The translations under genes were made by a program, and so were the position numbers. This document shows, in pieces, positions 1 through 62,952 of a DNA stretch of 64,000 nucleotides. This stretch comes from Ovis canadensis (lineage: Eukaryota; Chordata; Mammalia; Artiodactyla; Bovidae), in assembly GCF_042477335.2 (NCBI RefSeq), contig NC_091263.1, forward strand, positions 67,946,501 through 68,010,500, read 5' to 3'. The notes below the pieces were generated by a model. The model ran no database searches. It worked only from the letters and a program-made list of their open reading frames with translations, and had not been told where the DNA came from. Position 1 is the stretch's first letter. Each line of letters starts with the position of its first letter.

Positions 1-382
1 TTTTTACCCCATTTTGTGATATAATCGCAGCAGGAATTGTGGGTACAGTGCAGTGGGTGAGCAGTAGTTTACATATAACTTAATTTCTCTGAGGGCGTAC
101 ATCCGCTGTGTTACCAACACTGGGGGGGCGGGATGGGAAACATCAATTCTGGGTCTCAGGGGAACTCACATGTGTGGCGTTGCATCATGGTTTTAGGATG
201 TGCTGCTGACCTTCTCTGGCAGCTGCTTTGAGCGAAGGGGTTCCAGTCCTTCAGATAGCTCCATAGACTTTAGGTCACCTAATTGCTGTATTTTTCCTTT
301 TGTTTGCATTAAATTCTAAAGCTTCACCAAACAGCTGTGTAGCTTTATCCCCAAGCCACTTATTTTCCTTGTTTCCGCCCAG
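1..382 (+). other. FYCO1: FYCO1 intron before the large coiled-coil exon
   Basis: This is non-coding sequence ending in a pyrimidine-rich tract and an AG at 381-382, the acceptor for the large exon. I see no gene or recognisable repeat in it. Confidence 0.85.
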
Positions 383-50706
<50,324 letters not shown>

Positions 50707-53700
50707 CCTCAAGTACCTGGATTTTGCTAGTTTCACATTACCCACAGGAAACACTACTCCTCCTCACTTGTCACGTAAAGCACCTAAAAAACCCAGAAAA
50801 CAAAAAATAGCTGCTCTAAAGCTATCAGTATCCACCATGCAACTTTAGGAGACGGGCCCTTGGCTGCTCATCAGAGCCGCGTTGCTCCGAGCGCCCTGTA
50901 CTCAGCGCTGCACACCACTCTTAGCCCATGGCTCGTAAGGGCTCAAGTGACGTTTTCCACTGTCCTCACACCCGGAGGGACGCTACGCCAAAGGTTTAAA
51001 CACTCAGGAGACCACTGGCCTCTCCAGGGGGGCGCAGTTGGCTCCAGGCCTCCTGTGAAGAGTTTCCTGGGTCAGAAGGGTCCCGACTTCCGCCCGTGGA
51101 GAGACACAGCCCCCTGTGCCCACCCCAGGCATCACGGGTGACCATGAGCTGGAAGGCCTGGCCAGACCCTGTGGGGCCCTCGAGTCCTCCCTGGGAAAGG
51201 ACGTCAGGGCACCTAGGGGCCCGCCTCAGATCCCATCCAGCTTCCTCCATCCTGCTCCTGTCCCCTCCTGCCCAGGGAGTGCAGGGCTGCTCAGAGGGGC
51301 CACCAGCTGCACTTTTCTCCTGGCCCTTCTATCTGGGCGAGTCTGTCCTAGAGCAAAGCCCTCCACTCAGCTGGGCCTCTCAACAGCTCAAAATACCACC
51401 CTAAGAATCAGAAGTGAAGCTAATCCAGGAAACAGAACCCACCTACTGAGGGCCTGCAGTGCAATCTACGTCCAGATGGCCAGAGCCCAGATGCTGGGTA
51501 ACATCCACGCCATGACCAAAAGACTGGACACATCAGCCTGTGGGGCTCACTTCTCAGCCTGTCTTTGTTTATATTAACAAGAGCTTCTGCAGATACGTTT
51601 ACTAATGATCATATTCAGGGTAGGAACCACTTTTAGAAGTCGAGGGCTTCTTAAGAGAAGTCTTTGTTAACTCAAGTATAAACGGGCGTAATTCATGAAT
51701 CGGCTCTTTGCTCACCTCTCGGTCCCTCCTCCCCACCTGCCTAGGTTCCCCGCACCCCTTTTGCCCACTTCCTGCTGCTCAGCCTGCAGCTGACACCTGG
51801 GAGCAAATGAATCCTCTGTCCTTTTCCGGGACAAGAAGCAGATGATCTTCCTGTTCTCTGTGGCCCTTTTCTCCCACCACAGAGAGCTCACCTTTGACGG
51901 CCTCTCTGTGCCCTGTTCACAGGGCAGTTGGGACCCAGGTCCTTCCGCAGTGAGCAGAGATCTGACCAAGCAGCCCACCTTAGCTGTGGTCAGGGGAGAG
52001 GGTATCTGGCAAGGTGACTGCCAGTCCAAATACCCCGCCAGCCCTTCAGCTGGCCCGGTGACTAAGCCGAGTCACACCACGTCGAAGCTTCATCTCGTCA
52101 TTCACGAGCCTGATCTGACTGGTTTTGGGAACTGACGAATGGGTCAAGAATCCTTGGCCAAGTTCAGTTCAGACCCCATACCCCCCAGGCGCCAGCAGAG
52201 GTAGGAGGAAATGACTTTGGCAGTAGACTCAGAACTTGCATTTAACCAGGAGACATAGGCACTTCCAGGCACTTTAAGTGGGGCTTGAGACATGGTGAAC
52301 AGAACCTTCCAGAAAAGAGCTGGCCCTCTCATGCTCTCCCTTCTGGGAGCAGCCGCCTGTGGCAGAAAGCCAAGCGTCTCTAGCATCTCATTGAGCAAGG
52401 TCCTGACGGTGCTTAGCACCAAAACAGAAATGGCCAGGCCCCCAGAGACTTCCTAGACTTATGCTTGTCCTTACAGGGTGCCGCACTGCTTGAAAGCAAA
52501 CTACCCTGCCTTTAAATCCATCTCCCCTGAAGAGGATAACCAGATGTAGCTGGCTCACCACTTGAGAGAAACAAAAGACCCTGAAGCATCTGGAATCTGG
52601 GTTTGAGTGCTTAGCTTTCCCAGGATACCCTGGAGACATGGCCAAGCAGGCGGCCCTGTGCTCGTCTCACCACCGTCACCTGCAGCTCGAATCAGCATTT
52701 CTCGAGTAGCTGATGTGTTTCCTGCCGAAGGCCTGAGACATTCCATCTGAGGCTTGTTCTGAACCTCTGACACGACCCAGCAGGGGACCAACTGCAGCTT
52801 AAAAAAATCCCATGGCTCTTGTGAAGCCAACCCAGAGGCACTGCTGCAGGAGCCCGCGGGCCCCTTGTGCCAGCGCTGCAGACAGTGATGGCAGTAGGTG
52901 CAAAAGCCTTCGCCTGCGCAGCGCGGCCCCACCCTGCCGCTGCAGCGTAGTTATTTTTTTGTGCTGGATGGACTCTTGTTCTTCGTGACTTTGCTGTGGG
53001 AGCTCGGGTTTGATGTGCAGCTAGAGTTCATCTTGGCATATTTAAGTATGGCTTGTATAAACTGCTTTCTTATTTTAAACAAGTTCCCAACTTTACCGAA
53101 GTTTGGGGGTTGAGGTATTCTTTTTACTGCAAATGATAATGAAAAACAGCTATTTAAAGTGGTGGCCCCAGCCAGTAGACTGAATTAACACTAAAAGTCA
53201 ACAAGTAGGAAACATTCTTGGGATCCCAGATCACTATCTTAAAAAAAAAAAAGAAAAATCCCCCAGCAGCCTCTTTGGGGGCTGGCCGAGCTCTCTGAAT
53301 AACTTGCTGTTTAGTATTGATTAGTACCAGCCGCCTTGCTCACCAATGCCTTGGAAGCCACTGATCACCCTCGCCCGGGAACACGGCCTCTGTCAGGCAC
53401 CCTCATCCATCGCCAGCAAGCATGTTTGGGAAAAAGCGTAGCCCCTGCAGAGCGCTTCTGGCTGGAGCCCACCTACTCCACATCTGCTGGACCAAGAGCA
53501 GGCAAGGAAATTCTCAAACAGGAATCTGGAACTGAAACACTACATCAGGTCTGAAAAGTATGAATGCATAGCCACACTAGATAAATCAGAGATAAAGGAG
53601 ATGGTTTTTTAAAATTATTTTCAGTTGTCACTCACCTTCAGTGGTGAAGCCGTTCCAGACTCATCTGAAAAGAAATCCCCATTTGGGGATGAAATCTCAG

Positions 53701-54418
53701 AGTCTGTGTTTTATCATTCTGGTTAGCTGTCCACCATACGTTTTTATAGGAGTTTCAGTTTTAGAAGCCCATCTTGGTGACTCCACCTTGGAGAATCCCA
53801 ACCTCAGCTCAGAGGTGTTAAGAATGAGGGCAGAGCTACTTTCTGCAACGCTCAGAATCAAGGGTCACCCAGCACAGAGAATGTAGAGCCAGCCATCTAC
53901 GTTTACAAAACACTTACCCAAAAGGTTCTTTTCAGTGGAACCCTGGGTGGATTTTTCTCTGTTGTGGTGCTTCCAAGGAAACAAAGACAGTTAATAATGC
54001 CTTTTCTCTCTTAAGCACTTTTTCAAAATAACACAGTACATCTTTAAATTTGAGGAGGCATCTCTGACAAAAAGACTTCTCAGAACCTGAGGACAAGGGC
54101 TGTCCAGAGATGCTCCTGTCCCCCCATGGCTGCAGAGCAACAGCGAAGCCTCAGTTGGGTGGCTTCCAAATCAGAATTGCACTTTAATAGACCAGTCCTC
54201 AATGCTCGCGGCCTTACGGGGTAGTGGGTCTGGGAACCTGACTCTTTTTTATCTGCCAAAGAATCACCAGAAGCACATCAAATGCCAACTCTCCACCTGC
54301 CCAGTGGGGGTGAGGGACTTTTGTGTCCCAAAGCATAGTCCGTATAGCATCTGCTGCACCATTTGGGAATGTCTTATTTTTAATCTCAGGATTTAAATAA
54401 ACACTATGACATTGACAG
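50707..54418 (+). other. FYCO1: FYCO1 3' untranslated region (inferred extent)
   Basis: This is about 3.7 kb from the stop to just past the first canonical AATAAA (54396-54401). It contains no young transposon, unlike the introns, which fits a constrained 3' UTR. The human gene is known for a long 3' UTR of similar size. The open frames here have no coding support. Confidence 0.7.
54396..54401 (+). terminator. FYCO1: Candidate FYCO1 polyadenylation signal
   Basis: AATAAA in the context ATTTAAATAAACACTATGAC lies 3.69 kb after the stop. I saw no earlier canonical hexamer in the 3' UTR. Confidence 0.65.
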
Positions 54419-57400
54419 TGGCGTCACGTTTCATTCCATTGAGACATAAGGTGAGAGATGAAGTTGCACCCACCAGAGTAGGGGCAAAGCTGTTGGGCCA
54501 TGTCAAGTCCTGTGACTTTTCAAAAGGGAGGAAAAAAAAAAGCAGCTGTTCTAAGAGGTTGCCAAATTGACCTGGTATCTGGACCCACAGTGTGCGCTGA
54601 GGTCTGAGTTCAGACCTGCCTCAGCCAATGCGATGCACCAACCCACTGCCCTCTGCCAGAAGAGCTTCTGTGTTCAGCAAAATTCTCCAGCCCTCCCCTG
54701 GTCCACGAAGAGCAGCCTGATTTACCAGAATGATGGAGCTGGGGAGGAGGTCACGGGTGGCCTAAAACCACGGTTAGTCAAGGTGGATCCCAATCTAGGT
54801 AGGGCTGCTAGAGGAGGCAGCAGAGAGGGGCAGCGAAGACCCTGGACATGGGCCCCGAGGGCCGGGTCCCCGTCGCTCCTCCCCTGGGCAGACTGAGCGT
54901 GGGCCAGGCGGTGCATCCGCACTCGCCTCTGGGGCGCCCTGTGCCCCACAGGGTCCCCCCAGCCCTCCTTCCCTCCACTCCCCTTCTTGCAGCCTTCCTG
55001 CCTTGGATCTCCCGCGGCCGCCGCTTTGATCAGTTACTCAGGAGTAGGTGACTCTTCCCGGAAGTGTATTGTTCCCTGCAGCTCCAGGACCCTGTTTTTC
55101 ATCCTCATCTCCCTGCTCTGCCTCATCCCGCAGCAGGGAGCACAGAGCACGGTGCTCACCAGCCTCTGAATCAGTGAAGACACTGGGCACCACGGTCAGC
55201 CCTAGGCCATCAGCAATCCCGGTGGCCAACTTGGCCGGAGACCAACCCCCAAAACCCCCATGGTAGAGAAGGACAAGGGCAAGGCCACAGGGCCGATTTG
55301 GGGAGGATGGAAGTGAGCTGGTTACTGGATCGGACACGTATAGCCTCCTGTGCCCTCAAGCCTCTCCTGTCCAGGGATGGAAGAGTGCTCGATCCAAGTG
55401 CCTGAAACAGCACCGCAGAAGGAATTCTGTGTTCATAGGAAAGGCCCTGCAGAGAGGCCACATGGACTGGGAGAACGGACCGGGACACAGATACAGGCTG
55501 CTCCATCTGGGCTGGGATCCGGGGCCTCCGTGCCACGCTCCTGGTGCACCTCTCCGCCCCTGCTGAGCCGCCCCAAGGTGAGCAAACCAAACCTCCGCTC
55601 CTGGTTTTCCAAGCCCCCACACAATTCTGGGAATTCTGGGCCCTCTCGGTGTCTGTAGACGCGTGCCGGTGCCTGCGATGCCTCTTCCGCCCAGAGGATG
55701 TAGCGATTCCCCGGGTGACTCAGAAGGACACTTCAGCCAGGGTCAGACCTCTCGGTTTGAAGATGCGTGGGAAAAATCTGGCGAGTGAAGCCCGCCACCC
55801 ACACACATCTGCAAAGCAAATAGATGGTGAAATCTGTCGCCTGAAATGAGAAAACGGACTTTTATTGAGAGAGCGGTTAAAGCTGAAGCTATCAAAACCC
55901 AGGGGAGAGCAGAGCTGTTGTGAAAGCTGCTCAAAGTGGGTTAGGGTTGAAAGAAAGGTCACCCTTTTACTTTTCCCACACTCGCTGGTTGCTGAAGAAA
56001 GATAGTAAAGCCGAGCCACAGTATGATCACCGGTCTCTGGGCTTTGATGTGTGTCCCCTCGTCCCTCCCCCATCCCTCGAGCTCCGGGGGGAGGCTGGAG
56101 GCTGGAGGCTGGTGTGGTTTCTTCAACCTTCTGGCAGGTTCATACTGAGGTTATCGCAGACTTGGCAGCCTATCTGAAGCCTGGAATGAGTTGTCTTAGC
56201 TCCATAATGAACAAAGGGAGCCAGGCCTCTCCAAACCCGAGGTGCGGTGAGTGCCCTTCCCCAGGGAAGGCCTCATTTCCAGAGCGCCTTTGGCTTCGGG
56301 CCTGCAGCTGCTGCAGGATGCTCCAGGGAAAGGCGATTTCAGGGAGACCTCCCACAGCCCTGAGGAGAGAAGGACACCTTTTCTGGGAGGTCACCCATCC
56401 GTCTGCCAGGTCAGTGGGGCAGGCGCTGGCTTCTCCTTGGCATGAGAAAGGAAAGTGGGAGGGGGTAGGGGAGGCCCAAAGGCTAGCAGAGCGAAGGAGG
56501 GGTGAGAAAGGAGGGTCAGCAGCAGGAAGGGCCTTCTCTTGGGGCCACGCCGCAGGCCAGGTGAGCAGAAGCCACCTTTCTCGTGGGAGGGAAGGAGCAG
56601 TGGGGGAATGGCAGGTGTACCGAACAGACAACAAAGGCAGTGACTGCAGGCCTGGAGAAAGGAATCCAGTTTGTTCCTCTGACCCTGAGGCTGACTTCAG
56701 GGCCCCACGTGCTTTCTCATAGTGGCCGCAGCATCAGCCCTCAAGTGGCCTTTGCATAACAGGGTCTATGTGTGAAACCAGAAGTCTTTGTAAAGACAGC
56801 CCTTCTGCACCAGCAAGGGCCCCCACAGACCTGCTGTATGTTCTCAGAAGGACCACGCATTCATGCCCCCAAGATGAACCTGTGCAAGAGGGACAGGGGC
56901 CCATTAGGCGCAGATCAGGCGCACGGGCTCCTTGGCTATCAAGGGTTCAGGTGTTATCAGGGAAAGCCCAAGGCTCCCCCAGGGCTCAGTTTTACTCCAT
57001 AGTCAAACTGTTCGTTTATTAAGTGTCAGTAAATACAACGTAAGTAGCAGAGAGTTTCTTAGAAGAAAGTGCTTATCTTTGGGTTACATTAAAATACAGA
57101 GTCACGGGCAGGCGGCATGTCAACTCTGGTTCACTGGGTCCAGTTCATTCACAAGTCTGCCAGATGAAGATACTGGCGGAGGTGAGATCCGTGGACCACG
57201 CCAGAAAGTCCTTGATGATCACCACTCTGTCACCATTTTGGTTAGAACTTGAAGGGGTAAAATCAGCTAATGGATCTGTCTCCTAATTCAACTTTGCCAG
57301 TGACCCTCAAATCTTGGAGCCAGGACCTCTCCCTCAGCTCATTGGTCCAAGCACTGGGATGCAGTGATGAAAATGTCATTCTTAGAGAGGAAGATATTTC

Positions 57401-57622
57401 CAAATGAACCACCTCGTATGAAACTATCCTACAGGTAAAACCTTTTTACAACCATAACTTTTTTATGGCTTATGTTCTTATTCAAGGGACATGTTACCCA
57501 ACCGGTCATTTGTAAATGGAAAAACATTCCCTTCCCCAAACCTGAAGTAGTTCCGTACGTGTCCACAATTTAAGATTTAGAGGAAGAACTATGAGTTTGG
57601 TATCAAAGGGTCTGGGTTAAAT

Positions 57623-58085
57623 AGGGATTCCTAAACTGGTCCATACACAGAATTCAGAAGGTCTTTGAACTTGGGAAAATGACACCTTTCCTCTACTATC
57701 TAGCTAAAATTTAGCTCTTCCTTCAATTATGAATATAGACTACATGCCACATGAGTATTAGCAAGACCTGTGTCTCTGCCACTGGTGGGAGTGACAGATA
57801 TTTTCTTGTTACTTAAAAGTTGTTGCAGACCCTTTACATATTATTTATGCTCATCTTCACTGTGAAGTGAAGGTGGTTGTTATACCTGCTGTAGATTTTT
57901 TTTTTAACCGTGTTCATGAAGAGACGTGTATTACTAGTTCACAAATTTATTTTAATAGAGAATTATGCTTCCGTGTAATTGGCTTCCCTTGTAATCATAT
58001 ATATTTTATTCATTCTAAAACATCCTGAGAAGGCTTTGCCAGATTGTCAAAGGGGTATATAAGGGAACAAAAGGTTAAGGACCTT
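57623..58085. repeat. hAT-like DNA transposon remnant
   Basis: The left end GATTCCTAAACTGGTCCATA and the right end AACAAAAGGTTAAGGACC are degraded inverted ends. The interior (AATTTAGCTCTTCCTTCAAT, GTTGTTGCAGACCC, CCAGATTGTCAAAGGGGT) is familiar from a mammalian non-autonomous element whose exact name I cannot give. Confidence 0.6.
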
Positions 58086-58194
58086 TGGGTTCTGGCAGGT
58101 CTTCATGGAAAAGAAGAGAAAGATCAGCTCATTGCAGCACTGGCTTATTATTTATAACATGTAATCAATAGCAGCATAAGTAATTTAATAGGCT

Positions 58195-58250
58195 CTTGCC
58201 ATAAGTCAGCCACCTGTTACAGATGAGGAAACCGAAGACCCAGGGAAGCT
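58195..58250 (-). repeat. MIR fragment
   Basis: TTACAGATGAGGAAACCGAA followed by GACCCAGGGAAGCTGG matches the reverse complement of the MIR core. Confidence 0.5.
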
Positions 58251-58814
58251 GGTAAGTCTGAACCATTTGGAAAACATGTTACTACAAGGCTGAGATGGCT
58301 GTGGCAGCAGTTTCCTCCAGACCATTCTCATTTCACTGGAAAGTAGATTCTCCAATGATTTAAAAAAAAAAAACAAAAAACCTTCCATAAACCAAGCTAT
58401 GCTGTGGCAGCCCTTGACCTGTAAACCCTTACTATGTATCATCCTCCCTACAAGAGGTTTATCAGTTATGTGCTGAGAATTACAGCTCATGGTCCCACAC
58501 CGTCTCAGTGGATCAGATCTCTTCTGGCTCTGAGGTTTTCTGGATTCCAAAAGTTGAACAAGGGACAGTGCTGGGGCTCACTCTACCTTTGTTGGTCTTG
58601 CCAGAATATTCTGAGTTCCCTAGATTGTTAGTCCCACTAAGAAAGTGTCACCCACAGTATGAGACCTTGTAGTGTCTGCTCACTCATTCCCGACTAGCTT
58701 CATACCTCCCTTGGTCCCTTTGGTAAGAGGTGGCCTAGCCAAACAGGAAGTTTCCATCAGGTATTCATTCACTCATTTATACCTGGAGCTTTATAAGGGT
58801 AAGAGCATGATTTT

Positions 58815-59034
58815 ATTATTTTTTTTATTTATTTTTGGCTGTGCTGGATCTTTGTTGCTGCACGCAGGCTTTCTTGTGATGCAGCGTGGGCTCTAGGCAC
58901 TCGGGCCTCAGTAGCTGCGGCAGCCAGGCTTTCTTGCCCCACACCATGTGAGATCTTCCCGGATCAGGGATGGAACCCGCGTCCCTGAGTTGGCAGGTGG
59001 ATTCGTAACCACTGGACTGCCAGGGAAGCCCCAG
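58815..59034 (-). repeat. CHR-type SINE with perfect target-site duplication
   Basis: The plus strand reads TTATTTTTGGCTGTGCTGGA, GCGTGGGCTCTAGGCACTCG, and GGACTGCCAGGGAAGCCCC. GAGCATGATTTT at 58803-58814 and 59035-59046 is an exact 12-bp duplication. Confidence 0.93.
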
Positions 59035-59093
59035 GAGCATGATTTTTGAGGGGAAGTATATGATGTCTTGGATTTGCTGTAAAATACCGTAGC

Positions 59094-59212
59094 AAAGGGA
59101 GAAGCTAACAGAGAAAGGTAGGAGTGAAGGAAGAAAGGGGGGAAGGGAGGAGCAAATGCAGGAAGGGGGGCAAAGGAAGCAAGAGCGAAGAGAAAGGGAA
59201 AGGAGGACAAGG
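59094..59212 (+). repeat. Purine-rich low-complexity tract
   Basis: About 120 bp consists mostly of A and G (GAAGGAAGAAAGGGGGGAAG and similar), with few pyrimidines. It is simple sequence with no gene. Confidence 0.8.
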
Positions 59213-59330
59213 TGGGTGTTGTGGGTGGGACTAGAATGCAGAGAGTGTGGATTGCTGTTGGAGCTGAGTGATGGGCATGAGGAGGTTAGTTATGCTCTTC
59301 TCGCCACATTTATGTATGTTTTCTTACTTG

Positions 59331-59531
59331 GACTTCCCTGGTGGCTCAGATAGTAAAGTGTCTGTCTACAGTGTGAGAGACCTAAGTTCAATCCCAGGGT
59401 TGGGAAGATCCCCTGGAGAAGGAAATGGCAATCCACTCCAGTATATTGCCTGGAAAATCCCATGGACAGAGGAGCCTGGAAGGCTACAGTCCTTGGGGTC
59501 GCAAAGAGTCGGACACGACTGAGCGACTTTT
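59331..59531 (+). repeat. Bov-tA SINE
   Basis: It has the head GACTTCCCTGGTGGCTCAGA, the B-box region AGTTCAATCCCAGGGTTGG, and the tail GGACACGACTGAGCGACTTT. Its tail directly abuts an antisense CHR SINE. Confidence 0.93.
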
Positions 59532-59810
59532 ATTTTTTGACTGTGCTGAGTCTTTGTTGGTGCGTGGGCCACTCTCCAGCCGCAGTGCACGGGCTCCTCA
59601 TTGCAGTGGCTGCTCTCGTAGAGCACAGGCCCCAGGGCGCACGGGCTCAGCGTTGCTGCCCCCAGGCCCTAACTGGACCGCAGCCTTAGTAGTTGTGGTG
59701 CACAGGCTCAGTTGCTCCAAGGCACGTGGGATCTTCCGGGATCAGGGATTGAATCCATGTCCCCTGCATCAGCAGGAGGGTTCTGTACTGCTGAGCCACC
59801 AAGGAAGGCC
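59532..59810 (-). repeat. CHR-type SINE, antisense
   Basis: TTTTTTGACTGTGCTGAGTC, CACGTGGGATCTTCCGGGAT, and GAGCCACCAAGGAAGGCC define a nearly full-length copy. It lies tail to tail with the preceding Bov-tA. Confidence 0.9.
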
Positions 59811-59929
59811 TATGTGTGTGTGTTTCTTAATTTTCATATTTAAAGACTAAAACGAGAAGAGCATGAGTGGTAATAACCTGAACTAGCTCAGTGGCGGGGG
59901 CACTTGGCCTGGCAGTGTCACACAGGCAT

Positions 59930-60258
59930 GGGCATCGCAGGGCCTTTGCACATGTTACCCCATCCTCCCAGTGCACCCTCCCTCTCCTTCCTCCTGTAGC
60001 TCATTTCTGCTCATCCTTTAGCTCTCAGCTTAACGCCGCTTCCTTGGGGAAACCTTCCCCGCCTCTCATCCACACAGTAGGTCAGAGCCTCTTGTAACAC
60101 ACTAGCATCTCAAAACCCTCTCTTCATGATGGTCTGATTGTCGTCTGTGAACTGTGAGCTTTGTGGGCACTGGACCTGTGTCTGCTTTTCCTTAGCATCA
60201 CCTAAGCCCAGTGCCTGACACCTAGAAAATGCTCCATAAGTTTTTGTTCAATGAGATT
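59930..60258 (+). repeat. L2 LINE 3' end
   Basis: GGGCCTTTGCACATGTTACC, CTCATCCTTTAGCTCTCAGC, CTTGGGGAAACCTTCCCCGC and CCCAGTGCCTGACACCTAGA follow the L2 3' consensus order to TTTTTGTTCAATGAG. Confidence 0.85.
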
Positions 60259-60775
60259 GGTAAAATATCGTTATCAAGTGCTGTATTTTCCCAAGACAGC
60301 AGGATTTCACAACAGTAAGTGCACTTCCCAGAACCAAATATTTGAAATTGGAGGGGCCGTTGATTCTCTCAACACATTGACTGAGTGTCCGTCATGTGTG
60401 GGGTCTGTCGTAGGCACTTGGGAAATAGCAGTGAACAGAAAAGAAGAACAGTCCCTGCCCGAGTTTATACTTCTGAAGCGTCAGGTGGTGCCAAGCGCGG
60501 AGAAGAGCAGAGCAGAGAAGGGGACTGTGGATGGGCCGGGATGGCCTGGAAAAGAAGGTGGTGTTTAAGCAGAGACCTCAGCAGGTGGCGGAGGAAGCAT
60601 GTGGCTGGGAGAGATCCAGCCAGAGTCACCTAGGGGATTGCGGGGTGGACTGTCTGACACCTTGTCCAGCCTCTTCTATAACGCTGGGTCTGTGCCATGA
60701 GCTCCTGCGGGTTCAGCCTAGGTTGCTCACGTCATTGCTTTGGAGTTGAAAGACTAATGGCAAAATTGTTGGCTC

Positions 60776-60990
60776 CTTGGTATTCCATTTATCAACTGCT
60801 ATGTAACAAATTACCCCAAAACTCAGTGGCTGAAAACAATAATACATTTTATTGTATCTCATGATTTTATGGGTCAGGAGTTTGAGTAGGGCTTGACAAG
60901 ATGCTTCTTCTGTTCCTTGTGGTATTGTCGCACTTTGAGGTGGCGTCCAGCGGGCAGATGGACTGTTTGTGAGAAAGGAGCTAGGAAGAC
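60776..60990 (-). repeat. MLT1-like LTR fragment, antisense
   Basis: CTGCTATGTAACAAATTACC, CCAAAACTCAGTGGCTGAAA and TCTCATGATTTTATGGGTCA resemble an old MaLR LTR. The family assignment is tentative and there is no coding sequence. Confidence 0.45.
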
Positions 60991-61958
60991 CAACGGGGAC
61001 AGCGTGGGGTGAGGAGGACGGTGGGTGTCCAGAATTCTGGCCAGGTTTGGCTGCAGAGTCGTTGGATCTGCGCATCCTCAGACCTGCAGCAGAATCTGTG
61101 GCTCCCACATGAAGAATTTGAGGCCCCACAACTGCACGTGTTTGAGGAGGAGCCTGTGAGAATGATGTCATTGTCCCGTGGCCCACTTTTGACAGAGGGC
61201 TCAGCAGGGCCTCAGCTGTCCCATGTCATTGTTGAGTTTGTGTGCAGTGGTATCTAAAGCAGTGCCAGCCCAGTCTCTGCCCATGCATCTTTGCAGCCCC
61301 TGGTACTCAGCCTGGAGCTTGGCACAGTGTTGGTCAACCCTTCAAAGCAGCGGCTGATTTGTCTGACCATGTCACACATGCAAGGTGGGACAGCCTGGTG
61401 GGCAAAAGTCAAGGCTTGAGTGCCAGACATGCCCGGGATGATGTCCTGGCCTTGTCGGTTGCTACAGTGTGATGCTGGGTGGGTTCCTGATCTCTGAAGC
61501 GCTCAGCCCCTTCGTCTGCAGACTGGTTGGAATTACGTACAGTATTATGTATGTGCCCAGCACAAAGCAAGCAAGCAGGAGATGACAGCCAGAAGACGCA
61601 AGCCCATGTCTGTCCGGTGCCCACGGGGCCTGGCAGGCTGCTGGTGTGCACAGCGGTCTGCTGATGGTTGAATTAAGGTCAGTCAGGCCTCTGCTCCCAG
61701 CCTGCAGAGATGAGCTCTGTGACGGATGTTCACAGAACACTGTAGCTCTGGGTACCCTGTGCTCTTTGCCTGACAGGTCTCAAATGTGCTTTTGCTAGGC
61801 CAGCCTCTGATGAAAAGGTTGTTGCAAGCTGACTTCTCTAGAAGCAGATGCTGAGATGGAATCTTGGGGGCAAATGTCTATTCAGGATTGCCAACAGTGA
61901 AGGGAAGTAGGAGGAAATAGGATTGGGCAGAGAAACCTTGCCAGCCTGGCATGAAGCT

Positions 61959-62320
61959 GTGTGCATGCTAAGTCACTTCAGTCATGTCCAACTCTCTGTG
62001 ACCCTATGGACTGTAGCCCACCAGGCTCCTTGTCCATGGGATTCTCCAGGCAAGAATACTGGAGTGGGTTGCCACGCCCTCCTCCAGGGAATCTTCCCGA
62101 CCCAGGGATTGAACCCGTGTGTCTTACATCCTGGAGAAAGAAACGGCAACCCACTCCAGTATTCATGCCTGGAAAATCCCATGGACCGAGGAGCCTGGTG
62201 GGCTACAATCCATGGGGTCGCAGAGTCGGACACGACTGAGCGACCTCTGTGTGTGTGTGTGTCTTGCATCCTCTGCATTGGCAAGCGGGTGCTTAGCCAC
62301 TTGCGCCACCTGGGAAGCCC
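61959..62320 (-). repeat. Bov-tA SINE, antisense, split by a second SINE
   Basis: The host copy occupies 61959-62130 (GCTAAGTCACTTCAGTCATG to CAGGGATTGAACCCGTGTG) and 62271-62320 (CTCTGCATTGGCAAGCGGG to CACCTGGGAAGCCC). Its missing middle is the insertion at 62131-62256. Confidence 0.9.
62131..62256 (+). repeat. Bov-A SINE nested in the opposite-facing Bov-tA
   Basis: A sense Bov-A monomer runs from CTGGAGAAAGAAACGGCAAC to GGACACGACTGAGCGACC. GTGTGTCTTACATC (62117-62130) and GTGTGTCTTGCATC (62257-62270) form a 14-bp target-site duplication with one mismatch. Confidence 0.92.
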
Positions 62321-62765
62321 AAATATGTCAAGAGAGAAGGGGAACTCACAAAGAGTCACATGTTGGAGAGAAACATTTGCTCGTCTTTTGTAGGTTTTTA
62401 TAATACATTGAAAGGGACATTAGCTATTTGGGCTGTCTGTAACAATAATACAGAATTCATTAGAGAGACATTCCCTGTCCCAGGAGGTTGCTGGGCTCAG
62501 ACCACAGTTGGAACAGGGGGGCCATATAGAGTCGGGCCAAGGAAACTGTTGCAGAACCACCAAGTCTTGGTTGCAATGATAATTCTAAAACCATGCTATT
62601 TATTAATCACTCATAGTAAACAATCAGTAACAACCTGTCAAATGAAGAGAGAGATTTCTTTGGAGCGTCTACAATGTGTGAGGTGCAGATACTGGAGGCC
62701 GTGATAATCTCCCTTTTGTCAAAGTCATTTAGCACCCCTTGACCAGACCTCACTTTGAAACAGGC

Positions 62766-62952
62766 TATATTGGAGCTTCAGCATCAGCCCTTCTAATGAA
62801 TATTCAGGACTGATTTCCTTTAGGATGGACTGCTTGGATCTCCTTGCAGTCCAAGGGACTCTCAAGAGTCTTTTCCAAAACCACAGTTCAAAAGCATCAA
62901 TTCTTCGGTGCTCAGCTTTCTTTATAGTCCAACTCTCACATCCATATCTCAC
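62766..62952 (-). mobile_element. BovB LINE fragment, antisense
   Basis: It is an internal BovB 3'-region piece: ATGAATATTCAGGACTGATT, GGATCTCCTTGCAGTCCAAG and GCATCAATTCTTCGGTGCTC. It is truncated at both ends. Confidence 0.88.
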
